Source: Paenirhizobium selenitireducens ATCC BAA-1503 (lineage in GTDB: Bacteria; Pseudomonadota; Alphaproteobacteria; Rhizobiales; Rhizobiaceae). From it: a DNA stretch of 64,000 bases. The position numbers and the translations under genes are program-made. Below, piece by piece: positions 32,505 to 40,007 of this stretch (within the stretch, counting starts at the first letter, position 1; every line of letters starts with the position of its first letter). Below the pieces are notes generated by a model that was not told the DNA's origin, did no database searches, and saw nothing but the letters and a program-made list of their open reading frames with translations. Location: positions 336,257-400,256 of the forward strand of contig NZ_KI912495.1 of the NCBI RefSeq assembly GCF_000518785.1, written 5' to 3'.

Positions 32505-33506
32505 CTACGCCTTCGAAGTCGCCCGAAGCCTGCGTTCGGCCTCGGGCCAGCTGCCGGTCGCCAGGCTGCTCGGCGATAATCCGCCCTGTGCGAAAGTCCA
32601 GCGAAGCGGCAGGGCGTCCGGACGCCAGACAATTTTCTCCGGCATTACCCGCCACAGCCGCTCCGCCCCTTCGAAGGCCGCGATCTCCGGCGAATCGAGA
32701 ATGACCTCGACCTTACCCGTCACCTGCAGCATCCCGCCCGTTTCGTGATCGACGAACAGCAGTCCGGCGCGTGGATTGACGATGAAATTGCCGAGCGTGT
32801 TGAAGAACAGGTTGCCGTTGAAGTCCGGCACGGTGAGGCCGCCGTCGGCATCGATGCGGACGAAACCCGGTTTGCCGCCGCGGTGCGAGACGTCCACTTG
32901 CCGCCCTAAATCGTCGCGATCCGCATAGGAGGCGACGAAGAAGGTATCGGCCGCCTCGATGATCCGGCGGGCGTCGTCGTCCAGCCGATCCGACAGAACC
33001 GCGGTCGGCGGGGACGGAGCCGCGGGATCGCGAGCCCAGCGGAAGTGGCGGTTCTGGATGTAACGCGGGCAGTTTCCGAAGCTCTGGCCGACACTCACGG
33101 CGAAGCGATCGTCTGAACTCCGGCTGATCGTGCCGTTCAGCCGGTTGCGCCGGCGGGTGACGAGATCGACGCCGACGAGACCCACCAGATCGCCATCCTC
33201 CATGCCGCGTTCGGCTGGATCCACCGGATCGCGCCGGGCCTCGACAACGAGCGTCAGCGGGTCCGGCGAATGCAGGAAGCCCGGCGTGCCGGCGCGGATG
33301 GTCGCCCAGGGCGCACCCTCCGGATCGACGGCGCCGATGACGATGAAGGGCAGCAGGGAATAGAATTCGCGGTGCTGGTCGAGGAGGAAGGGACGCAGCA
33401 CCTTACGGCCGATCGGATCCATCTGGGCTGCAACGCCGACCGCGCGCTGCAGTTCCCGCTCGCCCTGATGCCAGGGCGAGGCTGGCCTTTCGAAGTCGTC
33501 AACCAT
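32505..33506 (-). CDS. Pyridoxamine 5'-phosphate oxidase-related flavin-binding protein
   Basis: The 333-residue protein has the split-barrel PNPOx-like fold in its C-terminal half (DTFFVASYADRDDLG, VDVSHRGGKPGFVRI, LPDFNGNLFFNTLGNFIVNPRAGLLFVD region), a layout shared with putative FMN-binding proteins that sit before ferredoxin-reductase domains; here that reductase part is absent. The role is unknown. ATG 33506 has a near-perfect AGGAGG ribosome site; the open frame upstream runs into a repeat and is not coding. A GST terminator-like hairpin lies 14 bases upstream, leaving little room for its own promoter. Confidence 0.75.
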   Translation of the reverse strand: MVDDFERPASPWHQGERELQRAVGVAAQMDPIGRKVLRPFLLDQHREFYSLLPFIVIGAVDPEGAPWATIRAGTPGFLHSPDPLTLVVEARRDPVDPAERGMEDGDLVGLVGVDLVTRRRNRLNGTISRSSDDRFAVSVGQSFGNCPRYIQNRHFRWARDPAAPSPPTAVLSDRLDDDARRIIEAADTFFVASYADRDDLGRQVDVSHRGGKPGFVRIDADGGLTVPDFNGNLFFNTLGNFIVNPRAGLLFVDHETGGMLQVTGKVEVILDSPEIAAFEGAERLWRVMPEKIVWRPDALPLRWTFAQGGLSPSSLATGSWPEAERRLRATSKA

Positions 33507-33520
33507 GGTCGCCTCCTGTG

Positions 33521-33548
33521 AGAAAAGCGGCCGGGGAGCCCCGGCCGC
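33521..33548 (-). terminator. Rho-independent terminator of the GST gene
   Basis: Read on the minus strand, GCGGCCGGGG and CCCCGGCCGC form a 9-10 bp GC-rich stem with a tiny loop, followed at once by TTTTCTC. This is a classic terminator for transcription coming from the GST gene at 33662-34273. It ends only 14 bases before the ATG of the next minus-strand gene. Confidence 0.7.
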
Positions 33549-33558
33549 CGATTGACCG

Positions 33559-33665
33559 CTAGAGCAGTTCCAGCAAAAGTGCGAAGCGGTTTTGCGTCCG
33601 GAACTGCGTGAAAACAAAGACATAGAGCATCTAAGGCGACTCCGTTTTCGCCGGAAATGCTCTAG
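33559..33665. repeat. Rhizobial intergenic mosaic palindromic repeat (RIME-like)
   Basis: A 107-base element bounded by CTAGAGC (33559-33565) and GCTCTAG (33659-33665). Inside, CAGTTCC/GGAACTG (33565-33571 and 33600-33606) and GCAAAA/TTTTGC make one hairpin, and GAAAAC/GTTTTC with AGAGCAT/ATGCTCT make a second. The sequence is of a kind scattered in many copies through Rhizobiaceae intergenic DNA. The right terminal CTAG supplies the stop codon of the GST gene. Only this one copy was found in the window. Confidence 0.75.
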
Positions 33666-34273
33666 GCCGCGAGACCGGCGGGCGTCTTGGCAAAGCCGAG
33701 GAAGCCGGGCAGGGCCTCGATCCGCGCCAGCCAGTCACGCACCGCGCCATAGGGCGCAAGGTCCACATTGCCTTCCGGCGCATTGACGATGTAGCTGTAG
33801 AGGGCGACGTCGGCGATCGTCGGTCGGTTGCCGGCAATGAAGGGATGCGCGGCAAGCTCCGCCTCGATCAGCTTGAGAATGCGGTGGGCGCGCGCAATGA
33901 CTTCGTCCGCGCGGAAGTTCGCCCCGAAGACAGTGATCAGACGCGCCGCGGCCGGACCATAGGCGATCTCTCCGGCCGCCACCGACAGCCATTTCTGCAC
34001 TTTCGCGACCGTCGCGAGATCGTCGCCCAGCCAGTCCTTGCGGCCGAGCTTGGTGGCCACATAGACGAGAATGGCGTTGGAATCGTTGACCACCACGCCC
34101 TCGTCTTCGAGAACCGGAACCTGGCCGAACGGATTGAGCTTCAGGAATTCCGGCGACTTGTGTTCGCCGTTCGGCAGGTCGACCTCGACGAGGTCTGCCT
34201 TCACGCCGAGCAGCGAGAGAAAGAGCACGGCGCGGTGGGCGTGGCCCGAGAGCGGATAGTGATAGAGTTTCAT
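33662..34273 (-). CDS. Glutathione S-transferase family protein
   Basis: The 203-residue cytosolic protein has a thioredoxin-like N domain (LYHYPLSGHAHRAVLFLSLLG, cis-Pro in GQVPVLED, glutathione-binding NDSNAIL) and an all-helical C domain ending PTIADVALYSYI...PGFLGF. The catalytic Ser/Tyr is probably Ser9 in the first helix turn. It is divergent from the LysR-type regulator at 34396, a common control pairing. Its stop codon TAG lies within the terminal repeat of the mosaic element, so the C-terminus may have been set by insertion. Confidence 0.9.
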   Translation of the reverse strand: MKLYHYPLSGHAHRAVLFLSLLGVKADLVEVDLPNGEHKSPEFLKLNPFGQVPVLEDEGVVVNDSNAILVYVATKLGRKDWLGDDLATVAKVQKWLSVAAGEIAYGPAAARLITVFGANFRADEVIARAHRILKLIEAELAAHPFIAGNRPTIADVALYSYIVNAPEGNVDLAPYGAVRDWLARIEALPGFLGFAKTPAGLAA

Positions 34274-34395
34274 GACGGTTCCTTGGCTGGACTTTGCAGG
34301 GGGCGGTTTGAAGACATGCCAAGGACTAGCTGGTTCCAGTTTCCTGTAGTAGATATCGGTTTCGGAAGTTATCCTCTCAATTATCGGAATGGGCG

Positions 34396-35292
34396 ATGGA
34401 TCGGCTCGATGCCATGCGGGTTCTCCTGGCGGTCGTCGAAGGCGGCAGCCTGTCGGCCGCCTCGCGTGCCCTGCATTCGCCGCTGCCGACCGTCAGCCGC
34501 AAGATTTCGGAGCTCGAAGCGCATCTCGGCGTTCGCCTCGTCACCCGCACCAGCCGCAGGATCCTGCTGACCGAGGCCGGAGAAGGGTATGTCGGCGCGG
34601 CCCGTGAGATCCTCGGCCGGGTCGAGGAGGCCGAACGGCGGGCCGCCGGCGAATATCTGGCGCCGAAGGGCGATCTGACCATGACGGCGCCGATCGTCTT
34701 CGGTCGGCTGCATGTGCTGCCGGTGATCACCGAATTCCTCAAGGCCTTCCCGGACATCAACATGCGGCTGACGATGAGCGACAGGAATGTCAGCCTGGCC
34801 GATGAGCATATCGACGTGGCGCTGCGGATCAGTCCGCTGTCGGAAAACAACCTGATCGCCACCCGCATCGGTTCGATCCGCCGCACCGTCTATGCGAGCC
34901 CCGACTATCTGCTGCGCCATCCGGCGCCGCTGCATCCGCGCGACCTTGCCGCCCATGACTGCGTTGCCTTCGAGGGCATCCTGTCGGCCCAGTCCTGGAC
35001 CTTCGAGGAAGACCGGCAGGAAATCGTCGTGCCGGTGCGGCCGCGATTGTCGGTGAACACCGCCGAGGCGGCGGTGGATGCGGCCGTCTCCGGCCTCGGC
35101 ATCACGCGGGTCATGTCTTATCAGGCCCGGCGTGCGGTGGAGGGCGGCTTGCTTGTGCCGCTGCTCGAGGCGTTCGAACAGCCGGCCACTCCCGTCCACC
35201 TCGTCCATCTGTCGCAGGGGCTGATCCCGCTGAAGCTCAGGGCCTTCCTCGATTTCGCCGCGCCGCGGCTGCGGGCCGCCCTGTTGCGGTGA
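34396..35292 (+). CDS. LysR-family transcriptional regulator
   Basis: A 298-residue LysR protein: N-terminal helix-turn-helix (MRVLLAVVEGGSLSAASRAL, then PTVSRKISELEAHLGVRLVTRTSRR) and a two-lobed effector domain (VDVALRISPL-type segment, SGLGITRVMSYQ). Its closest type is the common regulator of stress or detoxification genes such as GST and quinone reductases. It is divergent from gst across a 122-base gap that should contain the shared operator; the AT-rich TTTCGGAAGTTATCCTCTCA stretch just upstream is a likely promoter area. Its inducer is unknown. Confidence 0.92.
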   Translation: MDRLDAMRVLLAVVEGGSLSAASRALHSPLPTVSRKISELEAHLGVRLVTRTSRRILLTEAGEGYVGAAREILGRVEEAERRAAGEYLAPKGDLTMTAPIVFGRLHVLPVITEFLKAFPDINMRLTMSDRNVSLADEHIDVALRISPLSENNLIATRIGSIRRTVYASPDYLLRHPAPLHPRDLAAHDCVAFEGILSAQSWTFEEDRQEIVVPVRPRLSVNTAEAAVDAAVSGLGITRVMSYQARRAVEGGLLVPLLEAFEQPATPVHLVHLSQGLIPLKLRAFLDFAAPRLRAALLR

Positions 35293-35416
35293 GCGCCAAA
35301 ATCCTGTTGGCGGCTGCAGCGGCAAGGCAGCGCTAAGGCCACGGCGTAAAAAACCGTCCGGCGGCGGGAACCATGCGCTCCCTCCAGTCGTTTGTTGCGA
35401 TGAGGAGGAGTTTGTC

Positions 35417-35668
35417 ATGGATGGAATCTATTGCGACGTCGTTCCCCACGCGAACGGATGGGTGTTTCTCTCGGACGGCGGCCAGTCGCCGGCCTATCCG
35501 AGCTATCGGCTCGCCGTCGAGGCAGCGCACCGTCACATGCAGAGTGTGGGAAAGCGCCGCGCCATGATCCTGCGTGAGCAGGGTCTCAACGGGCGCATGC
35601 AGCGGATTGGCGATGTCTCGATCTATTGTCTGCCCCGCCAGGTCCCGGGTGTGACCGAGGCTCGCTAG
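35417..35668 (+). CDS. DUF2188-like small protein
   Basis: An 83-residue soluble protein with the short two-strand, one-helix pattern of DUF2188 (VVPHANGWVFLSDGGQ, then SYRLAVEAAHRHMQSVG). The function of the family is unknown. ATG 35417 has an excellent AGGAGGAG ribosome site. It stands alone between the LysR gene and a terminator-like hairpin at 35705, so it is a single-gene transcript. Confidence 0.75.
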   Translation: MDGIYCDVVPHANGWVFLSDGGQSPAYPSYRLAVEAAHRHMQSVGKRRAMILREQGLNGRMQRIGDVSIYCLPRQVPGVTEAR

Positions 35669-35704
35669 GCCATGCCACGCAGGTGGCGGCCATTCAACAA
35701 TGTA

Positions 35705-35738
35705 CCCCGGCCATCCGCGCGGATGGCTGGGGTTGATT
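35705..35738 (+). terminator. Terminator after the DUF2188 gene, possibly bidirectional
   Basis: CCCCGGCCATCCG (35705-35717) pairs with CGGATGGCTGGGG (35720-35732), a 13 bp stem with one G-T wobble, followed by TTGATT. It lies between the convergent DUF2188 and BON-domain genes and would stop transcription from the left, and perhaps from the right. Confidence 0.6.
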
Positions 35739-35773
35739 CGTTCGGGTCGTTCGACGACAGGGCGCGTTCGTCT

Positions 35774-36040
35774 TCAGCCGACCTGGAGATCGTGGGTAAT
35801 CTTTTCGACCCCCGGCACGGCCAGCACGATTTCGAGCGCGCGGTCGATTTCCGCCTCGTCCGTCATCGTGCCGGACAGAAAGATGGTGGATCCCGATGCG
35901 GTCACCGTCAGGCGGGACGCGTCTATGCCTTGCGATATCGCCAATTGCCGGGCGACCGCAGTCTCCAGCGGTTCTTCGTTTTGGTGCTCGAGTTCCACGA
36001 CCGGCTTTTCGTCGTGAAAGCGTTGCGGCTTGAATACCAT
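35774..36040 (-). CDS. BON-domain protein
   Basis: An 88-residue protein that is mostly one BON domain (residues about 25-88: AVARQLAISQGID, LTVTASGSTIFLSGTMTD, then DRALEIVLAVPGVEKITHDL). BON domains bind phospholipid membranes and occur in osmotic-stress proteins such as OsmY. Here no signal peptide is present. ATG 36040 is chosen for its GGAGGACACC ribosome site; the open frame before it gives 94 low-complexity residues that are unlikely to be translated. Confidence 0.8.
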   Translation of the reverse strand: MVFKPQRFHDEKPVVELEHQNEEPLETAVARQLAISQGIDASRLTVTASGSTIFLSGTMTDEAEIDRALEIVLAVPGVEKITHDLQVG

Positions 36041-36180
36041 GGTGTCCTCCTTGCGCGGCGTATGCGCCCTAACGCGCGAGGCGCCTTTTGGTTCGCCGGC
36101 GCGGCCGAGGTTTTTAGTTCGAGGGCGGCGGTCGCCGCGTATCGTCCTTCCGCGGATCTTACGGAACGGGGAAGAGAAGC

Positions 36181-36291
36181 ATGGCAGATAAAGGCCACGG
36201 CGCACTGTCCGATCCGCCTTTCTTGCGACAGGCCTTACGGGCGGAGCTGCGCGCGCCGATTGTCCGTGAGGGGTCGGGAGCGGCAGGATAA
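36181..36291 (+). CDS. Possible small ORF (36 codons)
   Basis: ATG 36181 to TAA 36291 encodes 36 residues starting MADKGHGALSDPP. GGGGAAGAGAAGC lies directly before the ATG, a fair ribosome site. It is in the 400-base stretch 36041-36440, which has no larger gene. No family is recognised and codon bias cannot be judged at this length, so it may be chance. Confidence 0.25.
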   Translation: MADKGHGALSDPPFLRQALRAELRAPIVREGSGAAG

Positions 36292-36382
36292 TATTGCCGC
36301 AGCCGCGGTGGTCGGTTGGCATCGCCCGGAACCTGCTATATCACTCAATGAGATAGAAGTGTTGCGATTGGGAGGGCGGACG

Positions 36383-36448
36383 ATGGCACACGACGAAGGC
36401 CGGCCCGCATCGGTGAGCCTGTCGAGGATGTGGCGCACGCATGGGTAG
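36383..36448 (+). CDS. Possible 21-residue leader peptide before the HWE kinase
   Basis: ATG 36383 follows a strong GGGAGGGCGGACG ribosome site and encodes 21 residues (starting MAHDEGRPA) ending at TAG 36446-36448. The kinase ATG at 36441 lies inside this ORF's last codons and has no ribosome site of its own, so the kinase may be translated by coupling to this leader. No conserved family is recognised. Confidence 0.4.
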   Translation: MAHDEGRPASVSLSRMWRTHG

Positions 36449-38129
36449 GCTGGTGCGCCTGTTCCCGACGGCCTCGATCGGGTCCTATCTCGTCGCGATG
36501 GCCATCCTCGCGACATTGCCTTTGCTCGGCTTCGTGGTCTTTCTTCTGTACGAGCTGGAGCGCAGCGAATACGAAGCGCTGCGCCAGGAAGCGGCACAGG
36601 ATGCGCAGACGATCAGCCGAAATTTCGAACGCAAGCTCGAGGACATGTCGACGACGCTGCGGCTGCTGTCCGGGGCAGCCGAACTCGCGGCGGGAGACCT
36701 CGGCGCTTTCCACCAGCGCACCGCCTCGAGCCTTGGCGCCGGTTCGCTCTACGTGCTGTTGGTCGATGCCGATGGCAACCAGATGCTCAATACCCGCGTT
36801 CCCTATGGTTCGCCGCTGAAGCCGATGTCGAATTTCTCCACGCTGAAGGCTGCACTGACCTCCGGGGAGATCGAGGCGTCGGGCATCTTCTTCGGCGCGA
36901 CGAGCCGGCAATGGGTTTTCAATCTCATCATGCCGCTGTCGCCGCAGTGGCGTGACACCTCCGGCGCTGCCCTGGTGCTCACCCAGAACGCCGGCGATCT
37001 GGTCAGCATGACGACCACCGACATCCTGCCGCCCGGGTGGTCGGCTGCCGTGATCGATGCCGACGACAAGGTCATCGTGTCGAGTGGACCGGACAATATT
37101 CCCTCCGGCGGCGCCTTCCCCGAAAACCTGACAAGGCTGATCACCGGCTCAAACGGCGCCATCGCCACCACCGTCGATGACGAGCAGGTCATGCTGGGCT
37201 ATGCGCGGGTTGCGGAATGGCCCTGGCGCGTTGCCATCTGGGGGCCGGTGTCGAGCGCGCAGGCCTCGCTCGCCAGCACCTGGCAGAGCCTCTTCTACGG
37301 CAGCGTGACCCTGCTCGCCGCAAGTCTCGGCATCGTGCTGGCCGCGGCTCACCAGCTGCGCCGTTCGATCCGCCAGATCGCCAGCATGGCGGAGCGCATC
37401 GGCCGCGGTGAGATCGTCTCTCCGGAAATGACCAAGGTGACCGAGGCCAACCAGGTGGCGATCGCGCTGTCCAATGCCTCCTTCGATCGCGCCGAGGCGG
37501 AAGAGCGCGTGCATTTCATCCTCCAGGAACTGGTCCACCGGACCAAGAATATCCTGTCTCTCGTGCAGGCGATGCTGCGTCAGCTGGCCCGCGGCACGGA
37601 CAGCGTCGACGAGCTGCAGAAGGCTGTCGGCGGCCGGCTGGCGGGCCTTGCGCAGTCGATCGAGGCGCTGGCCAGGCAGCAATGGGGCGGCATCCCGCTA
37701 TCGACGGTGATCGAATTGCAGTTGTCGGCGGTTGCGGGCTCCATGGGCCGGATCGAGACGCGCGGCGAGGATCTGCTGGCCAACGCCAATGCCGTGCAGA
37801 ATCTCGGTCTTGTCTTCTATGAGCTGGCTACGAATTCGGTGAAATACGGCGCCTTGTCCGTCCCGGATGGGCGCGTGCTGATCGAATGGGATGTTGTGGA
37901 TGGCGAGGACGGGGCGAAGGATCTGGGCCTGCGCTGGACCGAGGCAGGTGGCCCCCCGGTGGTGAAGCCGTCGCGGCAGGGTTTCGGCTCCACGGTGATC
38001 GAGCGCCACGCGGCCGCGGCCTTCAGCGGCAAGGTGGTCATCGATTTCGACGAAAGCGGCCTGCGCTGGTCGTTGACCGCGCCGCTTTCCGGCATCGAGA
38101 ACCCGCTCGCCCACGGCGACCACGCGTAG
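36441..38129 (+). CDS. Membrane sensor histidine kinase of the HWE family
   Basis: The 562-residue protein has TM1 at about 15-38, a periplasmic double-PAS/Cache-like region, TM2 at about 284-304, a HAMP-like segment, and an HWE-type kinase core: LVHRTKNILSLVQA with phospho-acceptor His366, LVFYELATNSVKYGALS as N-box, and GFGSTVIERHAA near the end. The HWE tryptophan-glutamate motif is read as IEWDVV and LRWTEAGG. Such kinases are abundant in rhizobia and often act in general-stress (PhyR-type) or light signalling. No response regulator is adjacent. The start overlaps a small leader ORF. Confidence 0.85.
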   Translation: MGRLVRLFPTASIGSYLVAMAILATLPLLGFVVFLLYELERSEYEALRQEAAQDAQTISRNFERKLEDMSTTLRLLSGAAELAAGDLGAFHQRTASSLGAGSLYVLLVDADGNQMLNTRVPYGSPLKPMSNFSTLKAALTSGEIEASGIFFGATSRQWVFNLIMPLSPQWRDTSGAALVLTQNAGDLVSMTTTDILPPGWSAAVIDADDKVIVSSGPDNIPSGGAFPENLTRLITGSNGAIATTVDDEQVMLGYARVAEWPWRVAIWGPVSSAQASLASTWQSLFYGSVTLLAASLGIVLAAAHQLRRSIRQIASMAERIGRGEIVSPEMTKVTEANQVAIALSNASFDRAEAEERVHFILQELVHRTKNILSLVQAMLRQLARGTDSVDELQKAVGGRLAGLAQSIEALARQQWGGIPLSTVIELQLSAVAGSMGRIETRGEDLLANANAVQNLGLVFYELATNSVKYGALSVPDGRVLIEWDVVDGEDGAKDLGLRWTEAGGPPVVKPSRQGFGSTVIERHAAAAFSGKVVIDFDESGLRWSLTAPLSGIENPLAHGDHA

Positions 38130-38255
38130 AACGCCTTGCCCATGCCGGCCTTCTTGACCTGGAACCTTTGCCATCGGTTGCGTGTTTGATCCCATGCGCC
38201 GGTTCAGGCGCGCCCGTCAAACAGGATGCGCTCTGCGGATCGATGCGAGGTTCCC

Positions 38256-38489
38256 ATGCGAAAGAAACCCTATGCCTATGACGCGGCCGGCGACATCCGC
38301 AAGGATGCGGCGCCGCAGTTCGTCGGCACCCGGCACGGCGGCGACAACAACGGCGTGGCAAGCGCCAAGCCGACCGTCATCACCGGCTCCGAGGATGCGA
38401 CCGTCAACAAATGGCCGCCGGGAAAGACGAACCCGCCCAAGGATTGGGATCTGAACTACGATCCGACCGACCATTCCGGCCACGAATGA
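38256..38489 (+). CDS. Hypothetical small protein
   Basis: A 77-residue hydrophilic protein starting MRKKPYAYDAAGDIRKDAA, rich in Gly, Asn, Lys and Pro, with no signal or membrane segment. GCGAGG lies a few bases before ATG 38256; an in-frame ATG at 38226 is less well placed. It ends 4 bases before the convergent stop of the next gene. I do not recognise the family. The composition differs from its shadow frames, which favours real coding, but the case is moderate. Confidence 0.5.
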   Translation: MRKKPYAYDAAGDIRKDAAPQFVGTRHGGDNNGVASAKPTVITGSEDATVNKWPPGKTNPPKDWDLNYDPTDHSGHE

Positions 38490-38493
38490 GCGG

Positions 38494-38793
38494 TCAGGAA
38501 GACGAACCGCCAGCGTTCTCGCCGCGAAGACGCTTGATCGCCGTGGCTCGTTCTCGCGCTGCGGCCAGGATGGCGCGGATCTCACCCGATTTCTCCGCGC
38601 CCGAGGCATAGCCCGCAGACGGGGTGAGGCCGGGATCCTCCGCGCCGTCGGTCGGGAATACGTCCTGTTCCAAATTCTGCACGATGCCGGCGACCGTGTC
38701 CGGTCCCATCATCACCGCAGCCAGCAGGGAGACGAGAATCTCCCGGTGGGCGTTCAGCTTGCCTTCGATTTCCTGCCTTGGAAGATCGGTCAT
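38494..38793 (-). CDS. Hypothetical protein
   Basis: A 99-residue soluble protein starting MTDLPRQEIEGKLNAHREIL, with a predicted helical N-terminal half and an Ala/Arg-rich helix near residues 72-90 (IRAILAAARERATAIKRL). GGAGCGAGAG is a good ribosome site before ATG 38793. It converges on the small gene at 38256-38489 with 4 bases between. No known domain is recognised. Confidence 0.6.
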   Translation of the reverse strand: MTDLPRQEIEGKLNAHREILVSLLAAVMMGPDTVAGIVQNLEQDVFPTDGAEDPGLTPSAGYASGAEKSGEIRAILAAARERATAIKRLRGENAGGSSS

Positions 38794-38852
38794 CTCTCGC
38801 TCCTTTTTGATGTCGCCGTCATCGTGGGCTTGATACCCGCGTAAGGGAACAA

Positions 38853-39107
38853 TGAAACGGCGGAAAAGAGCGGGCCGTTCCCCGGCTCCAGCCGGAACCG
38901 TTCGAGCAGGGCCGGTGTGTTCTTCTTCGCGTTGCCCAGCGTCTTGGCATCATAGGGGACGGGCAGGTAGGCGTCCGCGGCGGGATTCCACACATCCTGG
39001 TCGATGCCGTTGACGATGCCCTGCAAGCGGTCGATGCGCTTGCGCAGCACGCGGTGCAAACCCATGCCGAAGTTCGGGTACAGGATTTCCCGCCTATAGG
39101 GCACGCC
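38853..39107 (-). pseudogene. Remnant of glycogen synthase (glgA)
   Basis: About 85 codons on the minus strand read YRREILYPNFGMGLHRVL, LQGIVNGIDQDVWNPAAD, YLPVPYDAKTL, NTPALLERFRLEPG and PLFSAVS, which is the middle of bacterial GlgA (the GIVNGID...WNP stretch and the start of the second Rossmann lobe). The normal following RLTWQKG is absent, and sequence before the fragment is unrelated. Only a quarter of a gene about 480 codons long remains, with no start. It fills most of the 38794-39133 gap. A functional glgA must lie elsewhere if glycogen is made. Confidence 0.75.
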
Positions 39108-39133
39108 GCCAAGGGGCGGCCTGCCGTGACGGG

Positions 39134-39406
39134 TCAGGGCGTCATCGCCTCGGTCAGCGCCGTCCGGCACTCCGGCTTGACCGACGCCTCGTGCTGCTGC
39201 AGGCACTGGGCGACGCGGCCGCCGCCATATTCGATGCCTTTGCAGAACTGCTGGATATCGGCCTTGCACACGCGGATCACCTTGTAGGCCTTGGCCCGCA
39301 TTTCTGGCGTGGGCTGGGTCTGGGCATGAGCCGGCAGGGCGCAAAGGGTCAGGGTGGCCGCAAGCGCCGCAAGCGCAGGCAGGCGGCGGGGGAGATGTTC
39401 ATGCAT
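39134..39406 (-). CDS. Secreted cysteine-rich repeat protein
   Basis: A 90-residue protein with a Sec signal peptide (ALAALAATLTLCALPAHAQ) and a mature part with four cysteines in pairs (VCKADIQQFC and a later C-x12-C in VAQCLQQHEASVKPEC). This matches the short 'cysteine-rich repeat' family seen in alphaproteobacteria. Two disulfides in the periplasm are likely. ATG 39406 is used because the signal peptide begins there and GGAAGGAAC lies upstream. The function is unknown. Confidence 0.75.
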   Translation of the reverse strand: MHEHLPRRLPALAALAATLTLCALPAHAQTQPTPEMRAKAYKVIRVCKADIQQFCKGIEYGGGRVAQCLQQHEASVKPECRTALTEAMTP

Positions 39407-39510
39407 GGTTGTGTTCCTTCCGTTCGGAGTTGGCTTTTCGCTGAGGCGGATCCGGCGGCGGGTACGGTGGAGAGAGACCCGCCGCCGGACATCATGAAGG
39501 CGGGCGGGGG

Positions 39511-39819
39511 TCACCAGTGGACTTCGCCTTCACGATAGACTGTCCCGCCGTTCGGCCCCGTGGTGGTGCTGGAGCCCTGGCAGGAATGAGTGGACGGATC
39601 GCAGGTGACGGAGCCGGTGCGCGTCGCGGTGTTGCCGTAAGGGCTGGTCCGCGTGACGCTGCGGCTGCAGCTGTTGCCGCTGCAGGAACCGCTGCCGTTG
39701 ATCGTTGACGTGCCCTGGTTCGTGGTAACGGTCCGGTTGCGGCTCCAGGCACCGGCCTCGGAGACGGTCATGACCGTCAGCGTCGCGGCGATCAGTCCAG
39801 TGGCAATCTGCTTCATCAT
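39511..39819 (-). CDS. Small secreted Ser/Thr/Gly-rich protein
   Basis: A 102-residue protein with a signal peptide (QIATGLIAATLTVMTVSEAGA) and a mature region rich in Thr, Ser, Gly and Asn with four cysteines (GSCSGNSCSRS, VTCDPSTHSCQG). The repeated pattern suggests a beta-rich secreted protein held by two disulfides. ATG 39819 follows GAGGATCACACC; ATG 39816 is the next codon. It is divergent from the two-component system at 40008, 188 bases away. No family role is known. Confidence 0.7.
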   Translation of the reverse strand: MMKQIATGLIAATLTVMTVSEAGAWSRNRTVTTNQGTSTINGSGSCSGNSCSRSVTRTSPYGNTATRTGSVTCDPSTHSCQGSSTTTGPNGGTVYREGEVHW

Positions 39820-40007
39820 GGTGTGATCCTCGTCCTGTGCGCCGACCAAGCTCGGCAAGTGATGACGATCCAAGACTGGCAGTGGAATGTAGGGGCTGAT
39901 TTTCGGCCGGGTGTCGTTTCGTAACGAAGCGCTGTCGCCATGTTGCATTTTGTAACAGAGGGCTCGAACCTCTTGATCGGGAACGGTCTTCCCCGCATTC
40001 TGGCCCG

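Noticed and set aside
38819..39112. A 97-codon Cys/Ala-rich minus-strand ORF
   Set aside because: It is the shadow of the glgA remnant in a neighbouring frame and has no start context.
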